Below, one piece after another: positions 54,209 through 61,723 of a DNA stretch of 64,000 nucleotides. Location of the stretch: positions 1 to 64,000 of IMG/VR virus record IMGVR_UViG_3300044639_001309. One strand, 5' to 3'. The first letter of the stretch is position 1, and each line of letters starts with the position of its first letter. Under the pieces are notes generated by a model, which had not been told where the DNA came from, did not search any database, and saw nothing but the letters and a program-made list of their open reading frames with translations. A program made the translations under genes and the position numbers. The DNA is from a virus.

Positions 54209-55492
54209 ATGTATCACTACCTTGAAAGTTGTGTTGATTGTGATGTATTAATTTATCACTTTTATCCACACGGCAGTAAAGAAATCGACGACCTTTCACA
54301 GTTCTCCATTAGAGATCGCTCGTGGTTTGAGTGGAATACCAGTTTGCTTATGGTCATGCACGATCAGGAGCCTTTGAATTTTGACTATTACAATGAGGAT
54401 AATTTAACAAACAGTATGTTACCTTGGTTTAATAAACACGACAAGCTGACTGCAAAAACCATGGAATTGGTGCCCGAAACTAAAGATATTTTAAGTACTC
54501 AAAACTTAAACTTTGTCTGCTACGGTCGTTCAATCTATGATAAAACACTAATTTGTCACAGTGAGCAAAGATCAGAAAATTTAAAAAAGTACCAAGAAAA
54601 TAACATGGTAGGAGTTTATTGGTGGAGTCATGCAATTATTTCTAGAGACTGGTATCGTTATGCTGAACTTGATCCTTCTTTAGTTTACGCAAATACATTT
54701 AACAAAGACTTTAACATTTATAATCGAGCATGGTCTGGTTCTAGAGAATATCGTGTAAAATTTACAGACCTACTTGTTGAAAACAATTTGATTAATAGAT
54801 CAAATATTAAATTTTCTACTACCTGTGATCAACAACATTATCAACAATATCTTTACAAAAACCCAAAATTTATCCCCAACAATGATTTATCAATGTTGCC
54901 TGAGCCAACTGCGGCATCAACTTATAGTGCAGATTATTCTGCGAACGACTACAAAGAATGTTGGTTTGATGTTGTGCTTGAAACACTATTTGATGATCAA
55001 CGACTGCATATCACAGAAAAAACTCTAAGACCAATTGCCTGTGGCAAGCCGTTTATTTTAACAGCCACACACGGAAGCCTTGATTATCTTCGCAGTTATG
55101 GATTCAAAACGTTTGGAGATTACATCGACGAAAGTTATGATTCAATCTCAGACCCGTATCAACGATTAGAAGCAATAATTCAGTTAATGACAAAAATATC
55201 AATGCTATCATTAAGTGAAAAAGAAGAACTTAATAAAAAATTTCTTCCTATAATCAAATACAATCAGCAAAGATTCTTTAGTAAAGAATTCAGTGACCAG
55301 GTAATCAACGAATTTAAAACAAATTATAAATTGGCCAGAGACATTGCTAATCAGCATTGCACTGGGCAAACTTGGAAATTTATTAACCAACTTAACTGTA
55401 CCAATCCCGAAATAAAAGAAAATCTGTTTAGAGAGAATCCCAAAAAATCCAAGGCTGATATTATTAAGTTTTTTAAACTAATTAAAAGCTAA
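54209..55492 (+). CDS. Glycosyltransferase-like phage protein 2
   Basis: 427 residues from ATG 54209 (MYHYLESCVDCDVLIYHFYP). The C-terminal module ITEKTLRPIACGKPFILTAT, LDYLRSYGFKTFGDYIDESY, DSISDPYQRLEAI resembles the GT10-like/GT-B acceptor half (EK-LRP---GKPFI). The first 200 residues (LLMVMHDQEPLNFDYYNEDN, YWWSHAIISRDWYRYAELDP) differ from the paralogue. Divergently placed next to the nucleotide-sugar dehydrogenase, so it may use its product (inference). Confidence 0.65.
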   Translation: MYHYLESCVDCDVLIYHFYPHGSKEIDDLSQFSIRDRSWFEWNTSLLMVMHDQEPLNFDYYNEDNLTNSMLPWFNKHDKLTAKTMELVPETKDILSTQNLNFVCYGRSIYDKTLICHSEQRSENLKKYQENNMVGVYWWSHAIISRDWYRYAELDPSLVYANTFNKDFNIYNRAWSGSREYRVKFTDLLVENNLINRSNIKFSTTCDQQHYQQYLYKNPKFIPNNDLSMLPEPTAASTYSADYSANDYKECWFDVVLETLFDDQRLHITEKTLRPIACGKPFILTATHGSLDYLRSYGFKTFGDYIDESYDSISDPYQRLEAIIQLMTKISMLSLSEKEELNKKFLPIIKYNQQRFFSKEFSDQVINEFKTNYKLARDIANQHCTGQTWKFINQLNCTNPEIKENLFRENPKKSKADIIKFFKLIKS

Positions 55493-55847
55493 TCTTTTTT
55501 TCAATTACTCCAGCCCAGTGTTCTCCTGGATCTGCTTGTTTGTATTCTTTAATGCGTATAGCAATATCGTCATAAAAACTGTTGAGTTCGCCTCGCCATT
55601 TGCCCATCAAGTGTTCGAGTGCATCTTCGCAGTACTTCCAGTTTTTAAGGCGATAGTTTTTCATCATGTTATTGTGCAATTCTCTAAAACGATCCAACGA
55701 CACATACTCTTCAAGTCCAACTTTTTCTACTAGACAATATGCAGTTATCGGGGTAGTAGCCCCTGAAAACAACAATGTATCTAATTCAAGTACTGTGTAT
55801 TTCTGATCAATTTCTTTGATGTTTTCTTCACCTAAAATTATGTTCAT
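55482..55847 (-). CDS. Conserved T4-like phage protein (121 aa)
   Basis: MNIILGEENIKEIDQKYTVL, ELDTLLFSGATTPITAYCLV, KNWKYCEDALEHLMGKWRGE, LNSFYDDIAIRIKEYKQADP. The YTVLELDT...AYC-VE...ALEHLMGKW...FYDD pattern is a widespread phage family. Tail-to-tail overlap of 11 bases with the glycosyltransferase-like gene. Function unknown. Confidence 0.75.
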   Translation of the reverse strand: MNIILGEENIKEIDQKYTVLELDTLLFSGATTPITAYCLVEKVGLEEYVSLDRFRELHNNMMKNYRLKNWKYCEDALEHLMGKWRGELNSFYDDIAIRIKEYKQADPGEHWAGVIEKKISF

Positions 55848-55861
55848 GGTTAAAATCCTTT

Positions 55862-55867
55862 TAAATA
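55862..55867 (+). promoter_or_regulatory. TAAATA late-promoter-like motif
   Basis: TTTTAAATATG: TAAATA ends six bases before ATG 55874; predicted leaderless late mRNA. Confidence 0.5.
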
Positions 55868-55873
55868 TGTATC

Positions 55874-56662
55874 ATGCAATTTTCATTTGATCTTATTTCA
55901 GACCTTCATTTAGAAACGTGGCCCGACTTTGATTGGGAAGGCCAAGCCACCAGCCAGTTTTGTATTGTTGCTGGGGATGTTTCAAAAAATTATCAACTAC
56001 TTTCACAGTCCCTCAGTCATCTTAGTGGTTGTTACCAGGGTGTTTTTTATATCGACGGCAATGACGAGCATAAACAAAATCTAAATCAGATTGGGGGCAA
56101 TTACAAAGAAATTCAAGGTATCCTAGATGAGTTTCCAAATGTCATTTATCTTCAAGACAATGCTGTAGTAATTGATGGAGTGGCAATCATTGCAACCAAT
56201 GGTTGGTGGACCTGGGACTTTGACACCAGCATTGATCCGGTTGAAAGCAAACAAGCATTTAGAGACAAGTTCAACTGTGAGTCCTGGGTTCCTGAAGTCA
56301 TCGAAAGTATTGCATTTAATGATGTTGATTATCTATCTTCGTCTGTCAAGAGACTGCAAACTCATAGCGATGTTAAAAAAATTATTGTTGTTACACATAC
56401 AGTACCGTCTAAAGATTTGATTAGCCATGACATTGAATTAGTTGGAACACATAGATACAATACCATGGGCAATAGTTTTATTCAACAAATACTACACGAA
56501 GATTCGGAAAACAAGATTAGCCATTGGTGCTTTGGACATTATCATGGCAGCGTTGATCGTGTGATTGACGGAATACGATATGTTAACAACTGTAGAGGAA
56601 GAGGCGATACACAATGGAAAAAGTCAGTGTATCATCCTCTACGAATTGAAGTTAATTTTTAA
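55874..56662 (+). CDS. Calcineurin-like metallophosphoesterase 2 (altered GNHE motif)
   Basis: 262 residues. SDLHLET (Asp10, His12) and VAGDVS (Asp35) are standard, but the third motif is GNDEH instead of GNHE: the catalytic His is replaced by Asp, with a His two residues on. VTHTVPS and CFGHYHGSVDR supply the later metal ligands. Activity may be altered. The gene ends with four bases overlapping clpS. Substrate unknown. Confidence 0.8.
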   Translation: MQFSFDLISDLHLETWPDFDWEGQATSQFCIVAGDVSKNYQLLSQSLSHLSGCYQGVFYIDGNDEHKQNLNQIGGNYKEIQGILDEFPNVIYLQDNAVVIDGVAIIATNGWWTWDFDTSIDPVESKQAFRDKFNCESWVPEVIESIAFNDVDYLSSSVKRLQTHSDVKKIIVVTHTVPSKDLISHDIELVGTHRYNTMGNSFIQQILHEDSENKISHWCFGHYHGSVDRVIDGIRYVNNCRGRGDTQWKKSVYHPLRIEVNF

Positions 56663-56961
56663 GCAGTCTCGGGTTCTAATTTAATCTGCAAGGGATACCC
56701 TTCGGTTCTAGCACTAATAGTAATTTCAATTCCCTTTTGCTCAGCAATTTCATATGGCAAAACTGCAACACACGCAGATCCAGCGTCATGAATATCTGTT
56801 GTGATTTTTTCAGCGGTAACTGCGTTATATTCGAAATATTGAATTAAACTTTCAATCACAAATTCCATAGATGTTTGATTGTCGTTGATATAGATAACCT
56901 TAAACATTGGAGGCTCTGCCAGTTTTACGTTTGGTTTAATTCTATTTTTAATGTCGGCCAT
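56659..56961 (-). CDS. clpS: ClpS-like adaptor protein
   Basis: 100 residues with the ClpS core: PPMFKVIYINDNQTSMEFVI, ESLIQYFEYNAVTAEKITTD, IHDAGSACVAVLPYEIAEQK, TARTEGYPLQIKLEPET-type end. Ordinary ClpS binds N-degron substrates (Leu, Phe, Tyr, Trp N-termini) and hands them to ClpA. The ND and H residues of the N-degron pocket are present. With no ClpA in the window it may use host ClpA, or partner the phage ClpX (inference). AAAGGAAG precedes the ATG. Confidence 0.9.
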   Translation of the reverse strand: MADIKNRIKPNVKLAEPPMFKVIYINDNQTSMEFVIESLIQYFEYNAVTAEKITTDIHDAGSACVAVLPYEIAEQKGIEITISARTEGYPLQIKLEPETA

Positions 56962-56981
56962 TGTTATTATCTTCCTTTGCG

Positions 56982-57003
56982 GATACTGTAGGGCACCGTG
57001 CCC
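56982..57003. repeat. Perfect palindrome between hsp20 and clpS
   Basis: TGTAGGGCAC and its exact complement GTGCCCTACA, adjacent, with no loop to speak of; no T-run on either strand. It could be an RNA processing stem or an operator for a dimeric protein, upstream of clpS and downstream of hsp20. Confidence 0.75.
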
Positions 57004-57009
57004 TACAAG

Positions 57010-57015
57010 TATTTA
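57010..57015 (-). promoter_or_regulatory. TAAATA late-promoter-like motif for clpS
   Basis: GTTAAATACTTG on the complement; the palindrome then lies in the clpS leader. Confidence 0.45.
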
Positions 57016-57030
57016 ACATTAACTATTATA

Positions 57031-57465
57031 TTATGAAGCGTAGTTAATTGCAATAGTCTTTGGCTTGGCTGAGTCAGGAATTACACGCTCTAGCTTGACA
57101 GATAAGATTCCGTCCTTGGCCACAGCATCCTTAACTTCAACATAATCACCTAGACTAAATATGCGAATAAACTTACGAGCACTAATGCCTTGATGACGGA
57201 AGATATATCCTTCGGGCGTTGTTTCTGTTTTTTCGCCGGTGATAATTAGCTCACCGTCTTTAACAATAATTTCAAGATCGCCTTGATTAAATCCAGCCAC
57301 AGCAACCTGTACTTCGTAGGTGTTTTCACCTGTTTCTACAATGTTGTATGGAGGGTAATTAGTTGCGGCGTGATCGATTTGATTAACAATACGATCAAAT
57401 AGTCTATCAACGCCAATAGCGTTACGATAGAAGGGGGTAATATCAAAAGATGTGATTTTAGTCAT
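57031..57465 (-). CDS. hsp20: Small heat shock protein (Hsp20/alpha-crystallin)
   Basis: 144 residues. Alpha-crystallin domain at about 40-135: NTYEVQVAVAGFNQGDLEII, VKDGELIITGEKTETTPEGY, FRHQGISARKFIRIFSLGDY, AVAKDGILSVKLERVIPDSA. Holds unfolded proteins until refolded; T4-like cyanophages commonly carry one. The short C-terminus ends KPKTIAINYAS with no IxI-V motif beyond that. Behind a full TATAAATA late promoter and AAAGGAG. Confidence 0.92.
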   Translation of the reverse strand: MTKITSFDITPFYRNAIGVDRLFDRIVNQIDHAATNYPPYNIVETGENTYEVQVAVAGFNQGDLEIIVKDGELIITGEKTETTPEGYIFRHQGISARKFIRIFSLGDYVEVKDAVAKDGILSVKLERVIPDSAKPKTIAINYAS

Positions 57466-57500
57466 GTCATTTCTCCTTTATTAAGCAAGTTGACTATACG

Positions 57501-57526
57501 TTGTAGCCCGACCATCGGCGCTACAA
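57501..57526 (-). promoter_or_regulatory. Hairpin in the hsp20 leader
   Basis: TTGTAGC-CCGA / TCGG-GCTACAA arms (57501-57511 with 57515-57526, one bulge) between the late promoter and the AAAGGAG site. The ribosome-binding site is not paired here, so a classic RNA thermometer is not supported. Confidence 0.65.
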
Positions 57527-57530
57527 ACTA

Positions 57531-57538
57531 TATTTATA
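57531..57538 (-). promoter_or_regulatory. Full-match T4-type late promoter of hsp20
   Basis: TATAAATA on the complement, the exact T4 late consensus, about 70 bases before the hsp20 ATG. Confidence 0.78.
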
Positions 57539-57557
57539 CAGGAAATATCTAGATAAG

Positions 57558-58013
57558 TCAATGTTGTTCGGCTATGTTAGATGTACAGGTGCGCTTGTCT
57601 TTAAAAACAGAAAGAGTAAGACGAGCCACACAAGTCAATTTGCCAGCATCATTTTTTAAATCAATAGCCCACACCTGAATAGAATTGCCCAATTGAATTG
57701 GACGAGCTGTTGCAGTTACCCATCCTCTGTTTGCTGGAGCAATGTGGTTGGCATTAACATCTAGTCCTACACATCGAAAGCCAGGGTCAATTGCATGATA
57801 GGCAGCATAAGATGCCACAGTCTCTGCCAATACCACATTTATGCCGCCGTTTATAACACCCCACGGTTGCATAGTTCTATGATCAACAGGAATACGTGCA
57901 GTTACATAATTGTCACCAATTTCTGTAAATTCAATCCCCACATGTTCTCCACTATTTCCTTTACTCAACGCATTAAGTAAATCCAAAGATATGGGTTTTT
58001 TCCAAATGGTCAC
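57558..58013 (-). CDS. Hotdog-fold thioesterase (PaaI/YdiI-like)
   Basis: 151 residues, GTG start with GGAGAA six bases upstream. DHRTMQPWGVINGGINVVLA, ETVASYAAYHAIDPG, CVGLDVNANHIAPANRGWVT match YdiI-type acyl-CoA thioesterases (QP-G---GG---VLAE, VG-E-NANH). The usual HGG is NGG (Asn55 for His), while Glu64 is kept; the His is normally important, so activity may be altered. May hydrolyse an acyl-CoA (host CoA pool) during infection. Confidence 0.85.
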   Translation of the reverse strand: MTIWKKPISLDLLNALSKGNSGEHVGIEFTEIGDNYVTARIPVDHRTMQPWGVINGGINVVLAETVASYAAYHAIDPGFRCVGLDVNANHIAPANRGWVTATARPIQLGNSIQVWAIDLKNDAGKLTCVARLTLSVFKDKRTCTSNIAEQH

Positions 58014-58016
58014 TGA

Positions 58017-58244
58017 TTATTCTCCGGCATTGTTCTTGACGTTTTTGACTTGATATTCGCAGGCTGACCAGGTAATAAAAAATAACGTAAAATGCTCGGC
58101 TTGATTTAATCCGAGTCGATATTTTAAACCCTTGGCCACTTTAGTTGTATAAGGTATGTTGTGTTTTTTTGCCCAAAGAGCAACTGCATCTTCAAGGTCA
58201 TCAAAATTGTCCATTGCTTTTAAAATATCAAATTCAATGTACAT
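58017..58244 (-). CDS. Small hypothetical protein (75 aa)
   Basis: MYIEFDILKAMDNFDDLEDA, VALWAKKHNIPYTTKVAKGL, KYRLGLNQAEHFTLFFITWS. Alpha/beta, charged. TAATG overlap with the bS21 gene and close to the thioesterase, so it lies in the clpX-bS21-thioesterase operon. Unknown. Confidence 0.62.
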   Translation of the reverse strand: MYIEFDILKAMDNFDDLEDAVALWAKKHNIPYTTKVAKGLKYRLGLNQAEHFTLFFITWSACEYQVKNVKNNAGE

Positions 58245-58444
58245 TAATAAAGTTTTTTTGGAAGCTCTTGGGTTTGTAGATGTTTACGCCAACGTGCTTT
58301 AGCCTGACTTTTTTTAAGTTTTTTTTCTTCTGTTGGCTTTGTATAGTGTTCACGTTCGCGAAGTTCGAGTAATAGTCCCGAGTTGGCTATTTTTTTCTTG
58401 AACTTTCTTAGTGCTTTTTCGATGTTGCCGTCTGTGACAATCAT
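58244..58444 (-). CDS. rpsU: Ribosomal protein bS21
   Basis: 66 residues from ATG 58444 (MIVTDGNIEKALRKFKKKIA), chosen over an in-frame TTG four codons upstream. NIEKALRKFKKKI, GLLLELREREHYTKPTEEKK, KKSQAKARWRKHLQ match bS21, the last 30S protein to bind and the one nearest the anti-Shine-Dalgarno platform. Phage-borne bS21 occurs in some aquatic and large phages. Together with IF-1 it points to phage control of initiation (inference). A GATAAATA-like motif lies upstream. Confidence 0.93.
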   Translation of the reverse strand: MIVTDGNIEKALRKFKKKIANSGLLLELREREHYTKPTEEKKLKKSQAKARWRKHLQTQELPKKLY

Positions 58445-58466
58445 TGCTTTCCCCAAAATATCTCCC

Positions 58467-59663
58467 TTATATGTTATCAGGATTATTTATTAGGTCCGCA
58501 TTGATATTCACGCATTTAATTTCTCGTTTGACATAGTCTCTTAGTTTAAACATGTGTGGCATTAGTGCTCTTTCAACTTCTGATTGCAAAGCTCTTGCTC
58601 CAGTTCCTGAATTAATTGCACGTTTTACAATTGCGTCAATACTGCTAGATTCAAAATTTAATTCCACTTGATCTTGTTTAAAAATCCAACGATATTGATC
58701 CAGGATATTGTGTTTTACTTCGGTTAGCACACGAGTCATCGAGTGCTCATCTAATTCTTCCAAGGTAACCACACTAGGAAAACGTCCTACAAATTCAGGA
58801 ATCATTCCAAAACGCACTAGATCATCAGGAGTAACTTGAGTTAGGTCAGCATCTCTCTTAGAAATCATTTCTGTGTTAAATCCAATATTTGATCCGTTGA
58901 TACGATTTTTTAAAATGCTGTCAAGTCCAACAAATGCACCACCGGTAATAAACAAAATTTTACTAGTGTCGATTTCAATCATCTCGCCGCCAGGGTGTTT
59001 TCTACCACCGGAGTTTGGAATACGACATACAGTACCTTCAACTAACTTTAGCAATGCCTGTTGAACGCCCTCGCCCGACACATCCCGAGTGATACTGGTG
59101 CTTTCACTTTTACGTGCAATTTTGTCAATCTCATCTACAAATACAATTCCACGCTGTGCTTTTTCAACGTCATTGCCCGATGCCGCATATAACCGACTAA
59201 TCAACATTTCAACGTCGTCACCAACATAGCCTGCTTCAGTAATACTGGTAGCATCTGCAATAACAAAAGGAACATCTAAATATCTTGCCACTGTCTTGGC
59301 CAGAAGTGTTTTACCCGATCCAGTTGGGCCAAGCATGAGGATGTTGGCTTTGGATAGTTCAATTTCTGTTCCTATGTTTTGTAGTCGTTTGTAATGATTA
59401 ACAATTGCAACGCTAAGAACAACTTTTGCACGATCTTGACCAATGACGTATTGATCAAGAAATTCTTTGAGTTTCATGGGATCCATGCGTTCTACGTCAT
59501 TAACAATTTCTGCAGGTGGCTGGTCTTCTAACAAGTCCTGGCATAATGTGACACATTCGTTGCAGATTGCAACATCGTCACTGACAATTAGTTTTTTTAC
59601 TACGTCTTTTTCTTTGCCACAAAAGCTACAGGCGTGTTTGTGTTGTTGCAGTACAGCAGTCAT
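58467..59663 (-). CDS. clpX: ATP-dependent unfoldase ClpX
   Basis: 398 residues. Zinc-binding N-domain with Cys12, Cys15, Cys34, Cys37; Walker A GPTGSGKT (112-119); Walker B VDEID (177-180); pore loop GYVG (145-148) and RKHPGG (from 221); and the IGF loop (NIGFN, 260-262) that docks on ClpP. So the unfoldase and its ClpP contact are intact, near full length (E. coli ClpX 424). TAATG overlap with the membrane gene 59663. May redirect host ClpP or the phage ClpP-like protease to new substrates (inference). Confidence 0.95.
   Translation of the reverse strand: MTAVLQQHKHACSFCGKEKDVVKKLIVSDDVAICNECVTLCQDLLEDQPPAEIVNDVERMDPMKLKEFLDQYVIGQDRAKVVLSVAIVNHYKRLQNIGTEIELSKANILMLGPTGSGKTLLAKTVARYLDVPFVIADATSITEAGYVGDDVEMLISRLYAASGNDVEKAQRGIVFVDEIDKIARKSESTSITRDVSGEGVQQALLKLVEGTVCRIPNSGGRKHPGGEMIEIDTSKILFITGGAFVGLDSILKNRINGSNIGFNTEMISKRDADLTQVTPDDLVRFGMIPEFVGRFPSVVTLEELDEHSMTRVLTEVKHNILDQYRWIFKQDQVELNFESSSIDAIVKRAINSGTGARALQSEVERALMPHMFKLRDYVKREIKCVNINADLINNPDNI
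58484..58489 (-). promoter_or_regulatory. TAAATA late-promoter-like motif before bS21
   Basis: AATAAATAATC on the complement, inside the end of clpX, about 40 bases before the bS21 ATG with AAGGGAG between. Confidence 0.5.
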
Positions 59664-61171
59664 TAAATTGGTCCTTGTTTAAGTTTTTCTTCGATTTGGG
59701 AACGTTCACTGTCATTGAGCAGTTCAGGGTCGTACTCGCCTGAACTTATTTTACTAATTAAATAATCAATGTAAGAGTCATTATATACATATCTGTCGGT
59801 TAATTTTTTATCAACTTCAATCCATTTTTGTCCATTGTATTTAAATAACTTGGTTGGTTGGTATGCTGTGTTAAGATACATTTCTCCTTTTGCAGAAGAC
59901 TCGGGTAATTGGTCTCCATAAGGAATGTCTAAATCTTCATTGCCAATATCTAAGTAATCTTCCCATGGGTAATGATCGATAAAGCCTGCGTCAACTAATC
60001 GCCGTTGATTTTTTAAAGTTTCATTGGGGTTATCTGCTTTCCAACGACGTTTAGCTTCTTTGACTGCGTCTGAATCGTTTTCGACCTCTTCTTCGACCTC
60101 TTCTTCGACCTCTTCATTAACTGGGTCACAATCCGGGTTAGCACAAACTAATCCTATGCTGGGTACATCGACCAGTGGTGTACCACATTTTACACAAGGT
60201 ATAGGATCTGATTCAATTGATAGTGTTTCAACTGGATGGGTTTCTGGATTTGTAAACATCCAACCTGGAGGATGTAGGTTGTTCGGAAATAACTCGTCTT
60301 TGATTATCAAGTCACCAGTGGGCAAATCTTCGTTGGCTGATTCTTTGATTTGATCAATTTGATCGTTGGTTAACGGCCCATCGTCTTCTTCGTATGCTGG
60401 TGTTTTTTCTAAATCTTCTCTACGCCACTTTAAACTTTCAGTTGCGGCCAACAACATCATGATAGCCAAGGGATCAAACACAGCAACAATGATAATGATC
60501 ACCCAGGTCACTGCTTTTTCCAGCAAGTTGGCATCAGGGTTATCACCATAGATAAATGAAGCAATGTATTTTATTGGTCCTACTTCGGCTTCTACTTTTC
60601 TAACCTCGGCGGCAATCGGCGCTCGCTCTTCAGCAAATATGCTAATTCTTTTCTGTTCGGCTTCGATTTCAGCAAGGAGACGCCCACGTTCCTTTTGTTG
60701 CGTCCTACGGAGAGCCACGGCTTTATCTGCACCTGTTTCTGAAGTGCTTCGGCCCATGACCTGGTCCACTGCCTCATCCATTTGTTTAAGAGCTTTGCGG
60801 TTTGCATCTATGTTCTCTTTGGCTGTTTTAATTTTTTCATCGTAGACTGCAATCTTGGCCTGCACATCACCTGATACTAGGCTTTGATCACTGTGGGCTT
60901 TTGACAAGAAGCCAAAAATACCCATTGATGTTATTATCATCAATATACCAACTGCAGGCACTAGATACAATTTCATGGTTAACCGGCAACGGTGCCAGTA
61001 TTCGTGTAGCCAGACTGTTACAACTAGTTTAGCAACCTCAAGTATCGACCCCATAATCATGATAGGCACTACTGCCGCGGCAAATATAGCCGCAAGACCT
61101 GCAATTGAATAGAAAGCGGCAATGGCAGATAAAGACAGGGCTATTGCTAAAGTTAGTAGTGACAAAAACAT
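59663..61171 (-). CDS. Large membrane coiled-coil protein (502 aa)
   Basis: Membrane helices at about 5-40 ([20 protein letters not shown]), 70-88 ([20 protein letters not shown]) and 222-245 ([20 protein letters not shown]) flank a coiled coil (100-200). The C-terminal half has Cys pairs ([18 protein letters not shown]), a 12-bp tandem EVEEEVEE repeat, and a terminal lectin-like or SPOR-like segment ([34 protein letters not shown]). Similar proteins occur in Pelagibacter- and cyano-type phages. Function unknown; the spanning form suggests envelope or lysis timing. Confidence 0.7.
   Translation of the reverse strand: MFLSLLTLAIALSLSAIAAFYSIAGLAAIFAAAVVPIMIMGSILEVAKLVVTVWLHEYWHRCRLTMKLYLVPAVGILMIITSMGIFGFLSKAHSDQSLVSGDVQAKIAVYDEKIKTAKENIDANRKALKQMDEAVDQVMGRSTSETGADKAVALRRTQQKERGRLLAEIEAEQKRISIFAEERAPIAAEVRKVEAEVGPIKYIASFIYGDNPDANLLEKAVTWVIIIIVAVFDPLAIMMLLAATESLKWRREDLEKTPAYEEDDGPLTNDQIDQIKESANEDLPTGDLIIKDELFPNNLHPPGWMFTNPETHPVETLSIESDPIPCVKCGTPLVDVPSIGLVCANPDCDPVNEEVEEEVEEEVENDSDAVKEAKRRWKADNPNETLKNQRRLVDAGFIDHYPWEDYLDIGNEDLDIPYGDQLPESSAKGEMYLNTAYQPTKLFKYNGQKWIEVDKKLTDRYVYNDSYIDYLISKISSGEYDPELLNDSERSQIEEKLKQGPI
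60081..60115. repeat. 12-bp tandem repeat in the membrane protein gene
   Basis: About three copies of TCGACCTCTTCT (encoding EVEE on the complement). Copy number may vary between strains. Confidence 0.85.
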
Positions 61172-61173
61172 AG

Positions 61174-61443
61174 TTAGTTATTTACCGGTTTTTTAATCTC
61201 TTGTTTGATCAACTCAACTCCTGTTTTGAGCGTAATCCACACGCCAAATTTAGAATCAGGCACTTCAAACCAAACATCAACTCGAGGGTTATCTGACCAT
61301 CTAATTTTATCAAGTTTACGCCGTACCTTTCCCTGGCAAGACCATTCTTTACCAAACAAGCGGCGACACTCAGCCATGACATTATACCATTGCTGAGAGT
61401 TTTTTATTGCAAAATAAAACTTGTGGGATTTTTTATTTTCCAT
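61174..61443 (-). CDS. Small basic phage protein (89 aa)
   Basis: MENKKSHKFYFAIKNSQQWY, NVMAECRRLFGKEWSCQGKV, RRKLDKIRWSDNPRVDVWFE, PDSKFGVWITLKTGVELIKQ. Strand-rich with several Trp; no motif recognised. Ends three bases before the membrane gene. Confidence 0.65.
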   Translation of the reverse strand: MENKKSHKFYFAIKNSQQWYNVMAECRRLFGKEWSCQGKVRRKLDKIRWSDNPRVDVWFEVPDSKFGVWITLKTGVELIKQEIKKPVNN

Positions 61444-61507
61444 CCATATCTTTATCTGCGACCTTCTTTAAGATAATAAAGTTTCTTCATAATGAAGAAT
61501 GGCTATA

Positions 61508-61723
61508 TTATTCTAATCCAAAATGTTTGAGTAAAGCTTTTTCCTTACCGGATACTGTGGCACATTCTCGAACAATGCCTTCAGCAAATAACTGTAATTC
61601 ATCCAGGCGCAAGGCACAGAATAAACTTGGGTTTGCTTTAAATGCATCAAGAAAGTCCTCTTCGTTGAGTTTTTCTTTAAAAGCATTATCAGCAATTTTA
61701 ATAAAATTTTCATGCATAGTCAT
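61508..61723 (-). CDS. Small phage protein with IVREC motif (71 aa)
   Basis: MTMHENFIKIADNAFKEKLN, EEDFLDAFKANPSLFCALRL and ELQLFAEGIVRECATVSGKE. Same IVREC family as 8257-8529. ATGA overlap with DNA ligase (61720-61723). Function unknown. Confidence 0.68.
   Translation of the reverse strand: MTMHENFIKIADNAFKEKLNEEDFLDAFKANPSLFCALRLDELQLFAEGIVRECATVSGKEKALLKHFGLE

Noticed and set aside
57501-57526. RNA thermometer in the hsp20 leader
   Set aside because: The AAAGGAG site is outside the hairpin, so heat melting would not free it as in ROSE or fourU elements.
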